A stretch of DNA of 64,000 nucleotides from Apiosordaria backusii. Its lineage: Eukaryota; Ascomycota; Sordariomycetes; Sordariales; Lasiosphaeriaceae. Position numbers and translations under genes: made by a program. Location: positions 514,501 to 578,500 of the forward strand of contig JAUKTV010000006.1 in the NCBI GenBank assembly GCA_030549205.1, read 5' to 3'. Numbering within the stretch: the first letter of the stretch is position 1; the number at the start of each line of letters is the position of its first letter. The notes below the pieces were generated by a model. The model worked only from the letters and a program-made list of their open reading frames with translations. It was not told the origin of the DNA and did not search any database. Shown here piece after piece: positions 1 through 12,065 of this stretch.

Positions 1-250
1 GGAATCATGTCTGGGGTGTCGCCACGGGGGTTCTCCCGTCTACGCCCGGCCAGAGTTTGCTGTTGTGGTTGCCAAATGCAATATTAGCTGCAGCTGTGTC
101 CCACCTGCTTCCGTCCCTCAGCTCACAGACGACACGATTTGATATAGCCCCACGATATTCATTCCGACGAGAAGCTCACCTTCGATATTCCGCCTGTTAC
201 AAACCAGACTTTGCACACCATCGGGCCCCGGCCCTTCACCTTCACTCCTC
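1..250. other. 5' flank of first gene, no gene seen
   Basis: This is the left edge of the window and the probable 5' leader of the C2H2-like gene starting at 251. The short reading frames here have no protein-like character. Nothing else is visible. Confidence 0.5.
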
Positions 251-2971
251 ATGGAATCTTCCACCGCATCTGTAAAGCCGGCTTCAGCCGTCGCCCACGA
301 CGCATCTACCGTTACAGCTGCCGTAGCGCAAGATCTCAGTGTGAGTTCAGATTCTTCCGCCGAGGAAGCCCTTCCAGACAGGCCGCCGCGGGTTGGGTTC
401 CAAGAAGGCCCGCCAGTTCCCATCCGCAGCGTGAAGGACACCGTTGCCGAACGCCGCCAACCTGAGAGGCGAGACTCATGTGAGAGGTTCCAATGGACCT
501 TTCAACAACGAAGATCAAACACCGGCTGGTCCGTGGCCTCTGGGTTAACTGCCGCTTCGACTTTCACCGACATCACCGAGCCCGAGAGCCCTGAACCCAC
601 CGACGAAGGGACGTTTGATGTCGAACTTGCTTTGGCTTCGTCGCCTCCTCGCCCTCCCACCTCTCTGTCCCGCTCAGTTGCTTGCCCTCCATTACCGACA
701 AAACCGCTGGATTCCATCGACTCTGACAAGCCTTCCTCATCACGCCAACGTCAGCGAATCAACGGCATTATGCCATCTCCTAGGAGAGTCCATTTGGATA
801 GGCCATTCCGGAGAGACTCAAACCACATTCCACACTCTTTGCCCATCGCGGAGCATGTTGGACTGACCACAGATGACGCGAGAGAGGAAGACAGCAACTC
901 AAGTCATGGTTTGCTTGGCAAAAGAGACAGCGGCCCAGACGAGAACCCCTGTGGAGCCGACGTTGAGCCAAACCAGGAGGAAGGCGAACTATTTTCAGGA
1001 GGGGATGACGGACTTCCACTCACACCCGAAGGCTTCCATTCCTCGACGGATGAGAATACACCGGATTCCCTGAGTGAAGTAGAGCATGGGTCGGCACACG
1101 AGGTGGACCACAGCTTGGTGCAGGACTTTCTCGACAGGGCCCTCAAGCACGTGTTTGGCGTTGAGCTCTGTGAGCTCAGCCAGGGCACCGCGTCAGCAGC
1201 CTACCAGTCGGTCAGCTACTGTCTCGACGAACTATCCTATATTGTTCGCTCCGGGAGTCGGCATTCTTTCTCGTTCAATGAGGCAGGCCGCGGCCACGCT
1301 AGATCCAGCAACACTCATATTCAGGCGGCGGTCGATGCAACCGGGTATGGTGGGGCATCAAGCGGACAAAGCAGTCGCAGAAATCACAGTGGAACTAAAA
1401 AAAGACTAAGCGGGGGCCTTGAAGGCGAGGAAGAACAAGAGGGAGACGGTGACGACGGGGATGAACGTCAAGGCGGTGGTAAGAGACAAAAGGTGGTGGA
1501 CCATGGCCACGGCCAAAACTTCAGCTGTCCGTTTCGCAAGAGAAACCCAATCAGGTTCAACGTCCGCGACTTTCAGAACTGCGCGGTCCAGTCCTTTCCC
1601 GACATACCTCAGCTTAAACGCCACATTAAAAACTTTCACCGACAAAACTCGATACCGCCGTTCATGTGCCCACGGTGCAAGGAGGATATGGGAAGCCATG
1701 TGGATCTGCTCGCCCATTCCGCCGTAGAGATCCAGTGTATGTGTGAAGTCCGGGACGTGCCATCAAGTTTAGACCCCGAAGATGGCATCACGCCACAGGT
1801 TGAGGAAATTCTCAATGGAAGGAAGGCGAATTCGAAAGTGGACAGCTGGGATACGCTTTGGGAAGTGCTGTTTGGAACAGAACAAGCGATTCCTGACCAT
1901 AGTAAGCATCTGCCCTGCTGAACAATTTGGCGAAATATGAGTACTGACTTTTGGCAAGATTTTGTGCCACCTACGGAGTTGGAGGAGGTTCACGCCGAGT
2001 TCAGGAAGCCAGCCTCCTGCGATGAGCTGCGGCGGCGACTCGCGGCGGAGTTCCCTCTTCACGACACCGAACTCCTGCTCGGCCTCTTCAGCGAGCACGT
2101 TGATTCTGTTGTGGATGCTTGCCGCTCACGGACAAGCCAAATGTCTGGGCGACCGAGACGGACGCGCAACCAAGGGCCCAGACAGCCAACAGCGAGCCCC
2201 CAGCGTACCAGAAGACCCAGCTACACGGCCTCTATTCACCGGATTCACAGCAGAGACACACTGGGGAGCAACGGTCAGAGCGGCGGGGCGTCCTCCACGC
2301 ACGGGACACCCATCAATAACGATTCATCATGGCCAAGTCCCAACCAACCCCTGATGCCCTATGCGCCTTCACCCGGGGGCTATGGCCAGGCTGTCAGTCC
2401 GGGAGGGTTGAGTGACTCCAACGTGCCACCCCTTGCCACGGCGCAAGCACCAAGACGTCAGCCTGGGATTACCGTACCAGCCCCAACAGCGTTTGCCGCG
2501 CCGCTTCTCGAAGCCCCGGGAGGAGCGGACCCAACTGGCTCTCACCACATCCGAGTGCCCTCGGCAGATTCGGGTATCAGCTTCGGCACGGTTGCGGCGG
2601 CAGGGTATCTCCTGCGGCAGCAGCCGAGCGCCAACCTTGTGCCGAATCACTTCCTTGCCAGCACGAATCTTCCGGTGCGACAACAATTCCAAAATGCTCA
2701 CGGACGCGGTGGGGCTTTCCAGGGAGGAGGAAGCGTGAATCCCCTCAGCCTTGACATAAACCAGGTGTATCAGCAGCAGCAGCACATGCCATTTCAGCAT
2801 CGCATGCAGCATGCGCAACAGCTGCAGCCGCAGATGCAAGGACAGGGGCAGTCGCCCATCAGCCCGCACTCGGCCTTGACCGTGACTGCTTCTTCACCCA
2901 GGGGCTTCTTTGGAAACTATGAGATGGGATTGGAGGAGACGAGCCACGGACAGTATCCCCGTCAGCACTGA
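251..2971 (+). CDS. C2H2-like zinc-finger protein, two exons
   Basis: Exons 251-1901 and 1959-2971 join in frame across a 57-nt intron (donor GTAAGC at 1902, branch-like ACTGAC, acceptor AG at 1957-1958), giving about 887 residues. The N-terminal half is low-complexity and Ser/Pro/Glu-rich. Around residues 424-500 is a Cys/His region beginning CPFRKRNP, with a long Cys-Cys spacing, HIKNFH, then MCPRC and further Cys/His residues. This resembles the atypical C2H2 arrangement common in ascomycete proteins of unknown function. An acidic stretch (EGEEEQEGDGDDGDE) precedes it. The C-terminal half is disordered and Gln/Pro-rich, with QQQQ runs near 2770. A role in transcription or nucleic-acid binding is inferred from the zinc-finger-like region only. 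Without splicing the frame would stop at 1921 and a second frame would open at 1937. Confidence 0.8.
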
Positions 2972-3569
2972 ATGCGGCATTTGGAGTATTTATTTATCTA
3001 TCTCTCAATCTCAATAACATTATTCTTGTTAAACACTTGCTTCCCATGCATGCTTCAGGTGATCAAGTGACCATGTGGCACCTGACGGCCAGTTGAAACG
3101 ATAAGGTTTGTACGACATGTAAGAGCAAGCCCGGAACGTGCCTTGGCCTCCGCTCCATTCGCTGCCTTGTGTGCCAGTCAGGCTGTCCCTCTCAGCATGT
3201 CCCCTCTCAACACACTCGAGCTGTTGTTGTCAGCCCGGGGCGCTTTGAGCAGCACAAATAACCTGGAAGAAACGTCACCGTTTGAGCTGCTGCATTTGCC
3301 AACCGCCAATTAGGATTCCAGACAACGCAAACACTGAAGAAGATAACTGGTATCTTGCTGTTCAGCTCATTGCCCCACCTTCCCGAATGCCCCACTTTTC
3401 TTGCTTTCATCCATCCTGCCGCCTGATTTCACGCCACTTCAATTTGCTCTGATGACTTATGAGCTTCATGATCCATACACCCATGTCGCCTTTTTGAGAA
3501 CCCCTTTTTGAGAACCTCGTGCACTTCCATCACTTTGGGACCTGGAACAGTGGAAGCGCATGAGCCGGG
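2972..3569. other. intergenic, 598 bp
   Basis: It holds the 3' flank of the C2H2-like gene, with a T-rich stretch directly after the stop, and the promoter and leader of the F-box gene. No RNA gene or repeat is recognised. Confidence 0.5.
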
Positions 3570-4839
3570 ATGGCCACGGCGCCAACATCTGATGTGGGGC
3601 CTGGTGCTCCCCTCTCATCCATCATAACAACAGTCCGGTACTCGTTGACTTCTCTGGCCAAGGGAAAACACCACGCCAGCAAACCCCAAGATGGACACCC
3701 GCAAACCACCGAGCTCATCATCACCCAACCAAAACCCACTCTTTCCCCTCAACCGCCGAACGGCCAAGCTTCGGGCGACAAAAACCAGCATGAGAAACCC
3801 CCCCTCCACCTGCTCGCACTGCCCGTCGAACTTCTCCATAATATCCTACGCCATTTGAACTTTGTGTCCATCTTGGAACTCCGGAAGACATGTCGCTTCT
3901 TCCATGCCCTCGCCTCCCCCCCTCAGCTGCGCATTCTCTTCGGCCACTCCGAGATGACCGCCCTTCTTCTCCAGCACTGCAAAACTTGCTTGGCCCATGA
4001 CCCCATCCGCTCTAACCTTCTCTCCTGTAGCCCCGAGGACGTTGGGTATCCCTTGGCCTCCCAATGTGTCGACTGCGCGCTGGTGGCCAACGATGAAAGG
4101 CTAAAGATTGGGAAAAGGGTCAAGTTGGGGACCGAGGAGGTGGTCCAGGTTTGCCGTTGGTGCGGGAGGCCGATACGGAGCCACGAAGGGGTGGCGGGGC
4201 CTGGCGAAGCTGCAAATAGTGTCGTGAGTAGGAGGGATGGCCGCCCGTTTCACAAGGGCAAGTGTTATCGTAGCTATAACAACAGCCTCCTGTTCTTCTT
4301 CATGCTGGGCTGCGTTCAACTCATGATCGGGATCACGGGCGCCGCGCTGAGCTGGCGCTACTGGAGGGGAGCCGTGGTGGTTTTTGCGCCGTCAGTCACA
4401 TCATTTCTGCTGCTGTGGATCGTCATGGGCTTTCTGTTCTTCCGAGGCGGCAGGAAGCGGGCATACCAGTACACCCTGCTTTTGGAGCTTGCCATCCTGG
4501 GGTGCTGGATCCCGCCTGTCTACTACATCAGCATGCAAATTGTGAAGCACCCGGAGAGAGAGGTCGACACAGCGATGCAGGCTGCACTGGCTTTGTTTGG
4601 GCTGAACTTGTGAGTTTGCTTCTGCCCTCCGTCAAGTCTAAAAGCTGATGAGACAATTCAGAGTGTTCCGCTTGTTCAACGTCATTGGCAACGTTGTGAT
4701 TTTGTGTTCGACTCCAGATCTGACACCAAGGAAAAAGCCGAACGCAGGCTGGTTCAAGAGAAGTTTCTACAAACTCATGCTGTGGTCGGTTGCGTGGACG
4801 TACCCGCCGAGCGTGGAGCATAGGCTTTCGTCTGACTGA
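3570..4839 (+). CDS. F-box protein with Cys pairs and membrane segments
   Basis: Exons 3570-4609 and 4662-4839 join in frame over a 52-nt intron (GTGAGT donor, GCTGATG branch, TTCAG acceptor), giving about 405 residues. Reading through instead gives a 347-residue protein. An F-box-like motif starts near residue 81 (LPVELLHNILRHLNF, then LRKTCRFFHALA). It is followed by three CxxC pairs near residues 137, 166 and 195 (CKTC, CVDC, CRWC), which could bind zinc. Three hydrophobic segments lie at about 238-262, 268-292 and 299-321, and exon 2 adds another hydrophobic stretch. F-box proteins normally recruit substrates to SCF ubiquitin ligases. A membrane-anchored SCF adaptor is my inference. The substrate is unknown. 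Confidence 0.75.
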
Positions 4840-5153
4840 TGTGAAAACACCACATGAAAGATATTGGGATAGATATGAAAACTTATTGGGTAGGTATTTA
4901 TGAAGAAAGATACAAAGTAGATTAAATGATCAGTCTAGGACGTTTTAAGGTATTTCAAGTAATCATTTAAGCAAGTGGGCTTTGTGAAGAGCCGACATAG
5001 GTATAGACTGGACCTTGCCTGGAGTCAAACATCCGTCCCTGTATCCAAGCATTACTCCCAACCCTAGTGCGGAAATACCGGAAAATCCATTCGTGCTTCA
5101 ACATCATACTATCAGGAAATCAACTACACGACCCCTTGAAACCACCGTGGCAA
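4840..5153. other. convergent intergenic, 314 bp
   Basis: AT-rich DNA between the ends of the F-box gene and the RdRP gene, presumably holding both 3' UTRs. No gene is seen. Confidence 0.5.
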
Positions 5154-8100
5154 TTAGAGCGACAAGTCTCTACTCTCGAGAGCATTGAGCTCCCGTAATA
5201 ACGCCGATGCTGCGACAATTCGGAAGCTCACGACATCATCGGGTGAGCCACGATGCCATGCTTTTTTACCTTGAAGCTCCTTATCGACTCCAGCGTGGAC
5301 ACACGCAAGACATAGTTCCAGGGCGTCGTGTCCCTTGTGCATTGTGTTCATGACCAACTTTGATATGCGCTCAAACTCGTCGTTCATCTTGATGGATTTG
5401 TCGCGCTGGCGGCGGCTTGCACCCCCTGTCTTGTTGATAATGAATCCAGAAAACATCTCTGTCTCACGGAGAGGCTTGAATGGATGATCGGAATAGTCTA
5501 CCATGATGCTATACACGGCATCTTCGTACCTGATCGACCCGGTTAACGTACTGGCCAAGAGAGGATGAGATTATGAGGTAAAAAAACTGACGTGTGACGA
5601 ATCCTGTGGGCTTCGTCCACGCGGTTCAGCCAGTTAACATCTGCGACCGCTGTCACCCGCTGCTCCAGGGCCGCAAGCATCTCGATCCAGAATGCATTGT
5701 AACGAAGGCTTTTACGCGGCAATTGTATGTCTTGATGCCATACCTGCTCCTCGTTGATGGCGCTGTAGAGCTTTCCTAGAATCTTCTCACTGAAGTAGTA
5801 TTGATGACGAGGTCCATCCTCACCGTCTTCGTCGTCGTCGCCGTCATCGTTATTTTCTTCGTCAACCAACTCGACGTCCTCTCTGTCATGAATAACTACC
5901 TGAGATCCCGCTGCAAGACTGGAGAGCATGTCAGCACGCCTTCAACACGAGTATTGTCGCCTCTCGGTGATGTACTCACAAATGGGGTCTCCGTTCCTTT
6001 TTGGTCTTGGGAAGCTCGCGAAGGTTTACTGCCCTGCCCGTCTTGGAAAAGTCCACGGCCAGAGAATGGAGCTCAGCCATTTTGACGCAATCGGGGTCAA
6101 GTGTGCCGTTCAGCCTGAGGTCTGCGAGTATCATGTGTCGTGTTGCAATGACGCCCAAGCAGTCCTGACTGATAAAGTCGACGAAAAAGTCGGTCATGTC
6201 TGCTGGCTCCACCTTTCTGTCAAGCTCGACGATTGGGAGGCGTGGATAGTCAGCTGGCTGAAATGTTCTCACTTGGCTCACAATCGCATCATCCCAGATT
6301 ATGTTGTAGATGTCCCCATCAAGATCTCCGCCCGAGAGCATGCTGGGAAGGTCTCTGCTTCCCTTCTGGCTGAAGACTACACAGTTGCGCAACTCACTGA
6401 GCGGATGGCCTTCGGGAGGGATCACATTTTGGACCATCTGAATATCGCCGGGATGCAAAGCCGGCGACCTGGTCACGATGACCTGTCGGCAACCAGGAGG
6501 CTCCCTATATCGCCCTTGCATCGTGTCAAAGCTCACACATACTTGACCCTCCTCCAACAGCCCAGTCTCGTCCATAACTCCAAAAAGAGTAATGCCTCGC
6601 GGAACGGGAATGCGTGCCTTGTGCTTGAGCAGCTTCATCTCTTTCAACAGGACCATCTCCACCACATTGCGAAGGAACAGGTCCTGGCGGTAATCAGCGT
6701 CCATTGCTTCGGCCTGTCGTAGAAACTGAGAAAGATGGATACTCTCGCCAATGCCTTTCATGGCCAAGAAGCTGGCTGTGTTGGATACAGTTCTCGTGAT
6801 TGCGCGTAGGCGGTTGACCTCCTTCTGCTGTAGTTCCAAAAACCACCAGGCCGGCGCGCCCATATCCTCCATAATCTTTATGAGTTGGCGGTTGAGCATC
6901 ATGGGTATTGGCTTGGAGGCCATGTCGCAGATGTCCAAGTTTTCTTCGTCGGACGACTCAAACTTCTTCATGGAGGGCCGGATACAGATCTGATTCCCCT
7001 CCAGCTCCGTGCCCAAGGAGAGCATCCCCTTTGCCCCTGCCCACCGGATCTGAAAACAGGTCGGCTTGCCCTTGGACTCTGGGATAATCTCATGAATTGC
7101 CTCTGCCGCCTCGAGAGAAATCATCCCCACTCCGTCAGAAAACACCCTATTGTTTCTCTCAACATCCGGCACCTCGTTTATCTGAATTCCATAGGCTTTC
7201 AGGGAGACGGAATACGGTGTTTCCGTGAACTTTTGCCCGATTCTAGCAGCGCAACGTGCTGGAGATCTGATGGGCGCAAAATCACCCAGTTGCTCAATGA
7301 TACGTCCTGGGATGTGCAATGTGCCCCCGTGTTCAAAAGGAGCCGAGAACCACAGGGAATGGGCCCTCAGCGACGAGTGAGAGAAGCCCAAGAAGCTATA
7401 GTGTCTACCGGCAACTGAGATGCCCTTGCGTAATACCGATTTAAACCGATCATAAACGGCACTGAGCGAGATGGTGGCATTGGGGAAGAGATCCTGGCCG
7501 TTTTCGTCGCAAAGTTGGACTCGAAAGAAGAAGTCGGTCTTTCCGTCAAACATTCTAAGAATCCTATTTTTGGTCTCCAGTTCTGGTCCGTGGAGGGTGA
7601 TACGCATGGGAGAGACGGAAACCCGGAAGATGCGTGCTGAACTCTGATTGTCGTTGAACAGCTCTGCCCTCATAAGCTGGGCATCTTGGATCTGCTGCTC
7701 AGCCGCGTTGAGCTGCTCTATAATTCCATCTACTTCGAATTGTCTAGGATCACTCTCGGGTGCCGGGTAATCAACCCAGTCGAAAAGCTTCTTGACTGCG
7801 TCAATAGAGATGCTGGAGCGCGCAACAAGCTCTTTGGCAAGACCCTGAACTGTCGCTGGATGAAGGTAGCTGTGACAGAATATCAGTATCCAGGCCCAAA
7901 ATGTATGCTCGACCCAGCTTGCATATACCAATTGTAGACAAGAGCCTGGAGCAAAAATAAAATACCAAAGGGCAAGTCATTACTTGTGGTGTATGAAGCA
8001 AGCTGCCTTTCGAGACGAGTGAGAGCTTCGCTGAAGCGGCCTAGCCTCGGGAAGGAAGAGGCGTGGTAATAATCAAATTCAGCTCGAGTGACATGATACG

Positions 8101-8935
8101 GTTCGCTCTCGGTAATGTTCCACATCAGCTTGTGGAAGTCACCGTCACCGCCGTATCTGCCAATGGATGTGATGGTGACTTCAAAGTGATAGACGAGACA
8201 AAATGCCGAAATGGCACCATGGCTATCGTCGATAGCACTGAGTCGTTTTTGTGGCTCGGATTTTGGCTGCTGTCGGAAGAGCGGCTTTGCAAAAATCGAT
8301 TCAAGGTCATCGACAATGGCTTCCGAAGCGCCATTGGACTGCTTTGTTGCAAGAATGATGGGTGGATGCGACAATGTGACGGATGCTCTGCCACTTCCAG
8401 ACCAGACCAGTTGGACGATGGCGTTGCGTGGGATGCGGACATGAATACCACGGTCAGTTAGCTTGAAGATGAGGTGTCGCTTGGAAAACTTGACTAAACA
8501 GGCCTCACGCGCATCCCACTCTGAAACAAACGAGAATCTTCCATCAATATACTTGTGGAAGCCACAACTCAAGCCAGTAGCCTGGAGTGGTTTGGACTTT
8601 GGCTGGGCCTGGGTGCTGGGCTTTGAGGAGCGTTTTTGACGTTGGCCCATTTCGTACTCAATCACCTTGAGTGTGTTCTCGTCAGGTCTTTTTTTGCTCA
8701 GCTGGCAGCGCACAGTCTGGCCCAGCATTGACAAAGGCCGCCCACGAGGGCCGTAGAAGGAGAGGAAGCGGTGTCCGTCATTTTCATGGACAAACGTGAC
8801 ATTAGCGTATGTCTTATTCCTCGCTTTCTCACACAGGAAATTGACAATATCGAGATTTTTGAGGAGTGGTTCGAGATGGCGCTGGAACGTCCTGGCGGTC
8901 AGATCGGCGGGAACATCGCGGATGTGGACCTCCAT
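5154..8935 (-). CDS. cellular RNA-dependent RNA polymerase (RNA silencing)
   Basis: Four exons on the minus strand: 8935-7929, 7869-5980, 5918-5592 and 5529-5154. The introns (59, 61 and 62 nt) all keep frame, giving about 1199 residues. The family makes double-stranded RNA from single-stranded templates for Dicer/Argonaute pathways. The key evidence is the catalytic motif DLDGD at about residues 851-855 within SGGDLDGDIYNIIWD, matching the DxDGD signature of eukaryotic RdRPs. The N-terminus (MEVHIRDVPADL, later YANVTFV) looks like the RRM-like domain of some fungal RdRPs. I chose the ATG at 8935 because the frame upstream opens only with GTG. A very acidic insert (NNDDGDDDEDGEDG) lies in exon 3. 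The length is close to fission yeast Rdp1 and shorter than Neurospora QDE-1. Whether it serves quelling, meiotic silencing or another pathway cannot be decided here. Confidence 0.92.
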
Positions 8936-10053
8936 TGCAAAAAGCACGAGAACGATTGAATGCTGAAGATGGAGGGAACGGGGCGCATGATGGAATCCAA
9001 CAGCGACCGACGGCGATTCGAACTTTTAAGCAGGCAGCTGCTACCCACCACCCAATGATAGGTTCGAGTGCATTGCTTGCTTCCATTGCACGTGCAGCTT
9101 CCCGGGCACTGCATATGAGGCCTGCAGCAGCTGTTGTTTGCTACCTACGAGTATGCCTCCGACATGATCTAGACGGGACCAGACCTCTCTCTCGAAAGGT
9201 CTGTATGCCCCCGACTCTTCAGTGACTGGCCGGGCAGCTTGGTTTTTGGATGGAAAAAGGGACTTTGGTTCCAGTCTCCGTCTGAAAAGGTGGGTCGAAG
9301 GATCTTTACCTTGCCCTCATTGGCTCATGTATGTCGGTGTTTCTTTTGAGATCCGCATTCGACATCTTCTCAATGTTAGTTTCGTCTTATTTCTCTACAA
9401 ACTGGTCATGTTCATGGTGTTGTGTGAAGTTATCCCGACTTACGATTGCTAACTAGTCATTGGCCAATCCCAGCACCGCAGAGAACACGTCCGATCCACG
9501 GAATAGCGATTCAACGTACTAATTGCCACTTTAACTCTTATCCTGCTTACGCCCTCCCTCGGCCCTTCCATTCGACCCCAATTCAGGATGAAGTCGCTAT
9601 GGTTGCAGTCTTGGCTCGCAATAGTCGTGGCAAAGAGTCCACCCTTGACCTCCACTCCCCTCTCCACCTACTCCAAACCCCACCCTCGGTCCCTTCCAGC
9701 CAGCCCGGTGGTCTTCTCGCATGGGAAAAAGATGGAGGTTTTGGGATGGGTGGATAACTAGCCAGTAAAACAGGCGCCAACAGTCTGGCTGAATTGGAAA
9801 TGCCGGGAAGAATGCATGCGTCGTTGTCTGTTCCGCCTCGCCCTACCCGTCAAACAGTGGAGGCCTGGGTCACAGTCTGACCACGGCATCTGGAACCCCG
9901 CTCCCGTCCACCCTCATCAACGGGCATGTCCCGCCCCTCCTTCATGGCCCTCAGATTTCCCCTCTCTCCCCTCCTTCCTCTGTCTTCCTCTGCATTTTTA
10001 AGAGATCCCTAAAGCGCCCTACGAACCACTTCTCAGACAACCACCAAACAATC
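8936..10053. other. divergent intergenic between RdRP and MetE-like gene
   Basis: About 1.1 kb carrying the promoters of two divergent genes. The last 150 bp before the plus-strand gene are rich in C/T runs, typical of fungal leaders. Short reading frames here look random. No RNA gene is seen. Confidence 0.5.
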
Positions 10054-11378
10054 ATGGCGCCTTTCCGTGCAGAGCATATGGGCTCGCTCCTGCGGCCCCA
10101 GGAGCTTCTAGACGTGCGCGAGGCCATCCGCGAGAAGGGTCTCAGCGAGGAGGAAGCTGGTCTTCCTGCCGTCGAGGAGAAGGCTGTTGGGCATGTCATC
10201 AAGCTCCAACAAGACTTGGGCTTCAAGGCTGTAACCAGCGGCGAATACAACCGGACTCGTTTCTGGGGCCTCATGTGGGATGAGTTTGAGGGTACTCTCC
10301 GTCTCCAGGACGCCGAGGCGTCCATGTTCCGTCTTTACCACCCGGACGTGGTCAGCTTGATCGAGAAAGATCGCAAGGTCATGCCAGGAGACTCCGTCAT
10401 TGCCGGCTCAAAGCTGTCTCACAACCCAGAGAAGTCGGTTTCTAACCTTCACGAGCTTCGCCTGGTCCAAAAGTTTGTACCTGAGAGCGAGTGGGGTAAT
10501 ATTAAGCTCACAATGATCACTCCTGCCTGGTATGGTCTTTCTGCAGTGTTAGTGGCCATTGGCTACAATTGACTGATAGAGTTGATTAGGTTCCACATGA
10601 GGTACAAGCAAGGCAGAGCCTACACCAAGGAGGCGTACGCCAACGATGCCGAGTACTTCAGCGATGTCGCAAAGGTATACCAGGCCGAGCTTGATCTTTT
10701 GTACAAGGCTGGCCTCAGGAATGTTCAGTTTGACGACCCCGGCCTTGCTTGTGAGTTCCACTCTATTCTTTTCGTAATGCCCTGGAAACTAATTCCGCGT
10801 TACAATTAGACTTTTGCTCCGACAAGTTCCGTCAAGGGTGGGAGGAAGACAAGGACAACATTGGCACTGTGGACGATCTCTTGGACGCATATATCAAGCT
10901 TTACAATGACTCCATCAGCAAGCTACCGGCCGACTTCCATACCGGTGTCCACCTCTGCCGGGGTAACTTTATTGGCGGCCGCCACTTCGCCGAGGGTGCA
11001 TACGACATCATCGCCCAGAAGCTGTTCACTGACCTCAAGGTCAACACCTTCTATCTCGAGTACGACACCGCCCGGGCGGGCGGGTTCGAGCCCTTGAAGT
11101 TCCTTCCCAAGGACAGAAACGTGGTCATTGGCGCCATCAGCACCAAACTGCGCGACCTTGAAGACAAGGAGGAGATCAAGCAGCGCATCTACAAGGCCGC
11201 AGACTTTGTGGCTGAGGGAAGTGGACAGACACGTGAGGAGGCCCTCAAGCGCATTGCTCTCAGTCCCCAGTGTGGCTTCAGCACTCACGAGACTGGCTAC
11301 CCTCTTACTGAAGAGGATGAGAAAAAGAAGCTGGCACTTGTTCGCCAAATCGCAGATGAAATCTGGGGAGAGGCGTAA
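10054..11378 (+). CDS. MetE C-terminal-like (cobalamin-independent methionine synthase family) protein
   Basis: Exons 10054-10547, 10590-10750 and 10810-11378 give 407 residues. The first intron is only 42 nt (GTTAGT donor) and the second 59 nt (GTGAGT donor). In the MetE family this catalytic barrel binds zinc and transfers a methyl group to homocysteine. The expected zinc ligands are present: His and Cys in GVHLCRGNF, Glu in FYLEYDTARAG and Cys in LSPQCGFST. The N-terminal barrel of full MetE (about 750-770 residues in total) is absent, as in stand-alone homologues of YxjG/YxjH type whose methyl donor is often unknown. The donor here is likewise unknown. The 42-nt intron is near the lower limit for fungi, so that junction deserves a check. 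Confidence 0.85.
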
Positions 11379-12065
11379 GATGGAATGCAGCGATTGCTTT
11401 TCAACACTGTACATGGGCGGGATCGGACAGGCGTACTGACAGGGCGAGTTTGTGCTTTTGAACTCGTTTGAGGGCTTTGCATCTTCAACATTGGGCAGCC
11501 AGGCAGGGAAGCAGGGGCTGTAAGCATGGGGGTTTGGCGAACAAAAAGGAACGGGCAAAAACCCTGGTTGGTCGGTCATGGATATCCACTTCCATCAGGT
11601 CACATGGAGAGGCAGAACAGACTGAAATTTCGATACCAACTGTAGTTCGGTGACTTCATCAGGAAACATACTTCGTCATGTCTGGTCATAACCCCCTTTT
11701 TGCCCCTTTTCGTTTCCAAGTCTGAATGCCAGCCATCCCGGAGTCGGAGCCCCACCCATCCAAATGCAAAGCAGCTAGCAGCGGGAAAACGCTTTGCGTC
11801 AGTATTTTTGGAGCTCCGGGAACAAGAGCCGAGAGGAGGAAACTCCACTTTCTCTGTTCGCTTTCCGTTTTGACTGCCGAAACGAGTGAGCGAAGATGCG
11901 ACGGAGTCGGGTCAACGTCACGCTTGGCACATACTTTGGCATCTTGACATTTCTCACATTGCCGACTCGCGTTGTTTTTTCTTCCCAACTTTCCACCGTC
12001 ACCGTCACATCACTGCCGTTTTCCTTCCCACACGTGAGGCGATATAGGAAACAAACACCGCCAAA
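11379..12065. other. intergenic, 687 bp, with CACGTG box
   Basis: Terminator of the MetE-like gene and promoter of the hydrolase gene. A CACGTG E-box lies at 12031-12036, about 30 bp before the ATG at 12066, inside a pyrimidine-rich leader. No gene is seen. Confidence 0.5.

Noticed and set aside
5928..6722. 264-codon plus frame opposite the RdRP
   Set aside because: The minus strand encodes the DLDGD polymerase core here.
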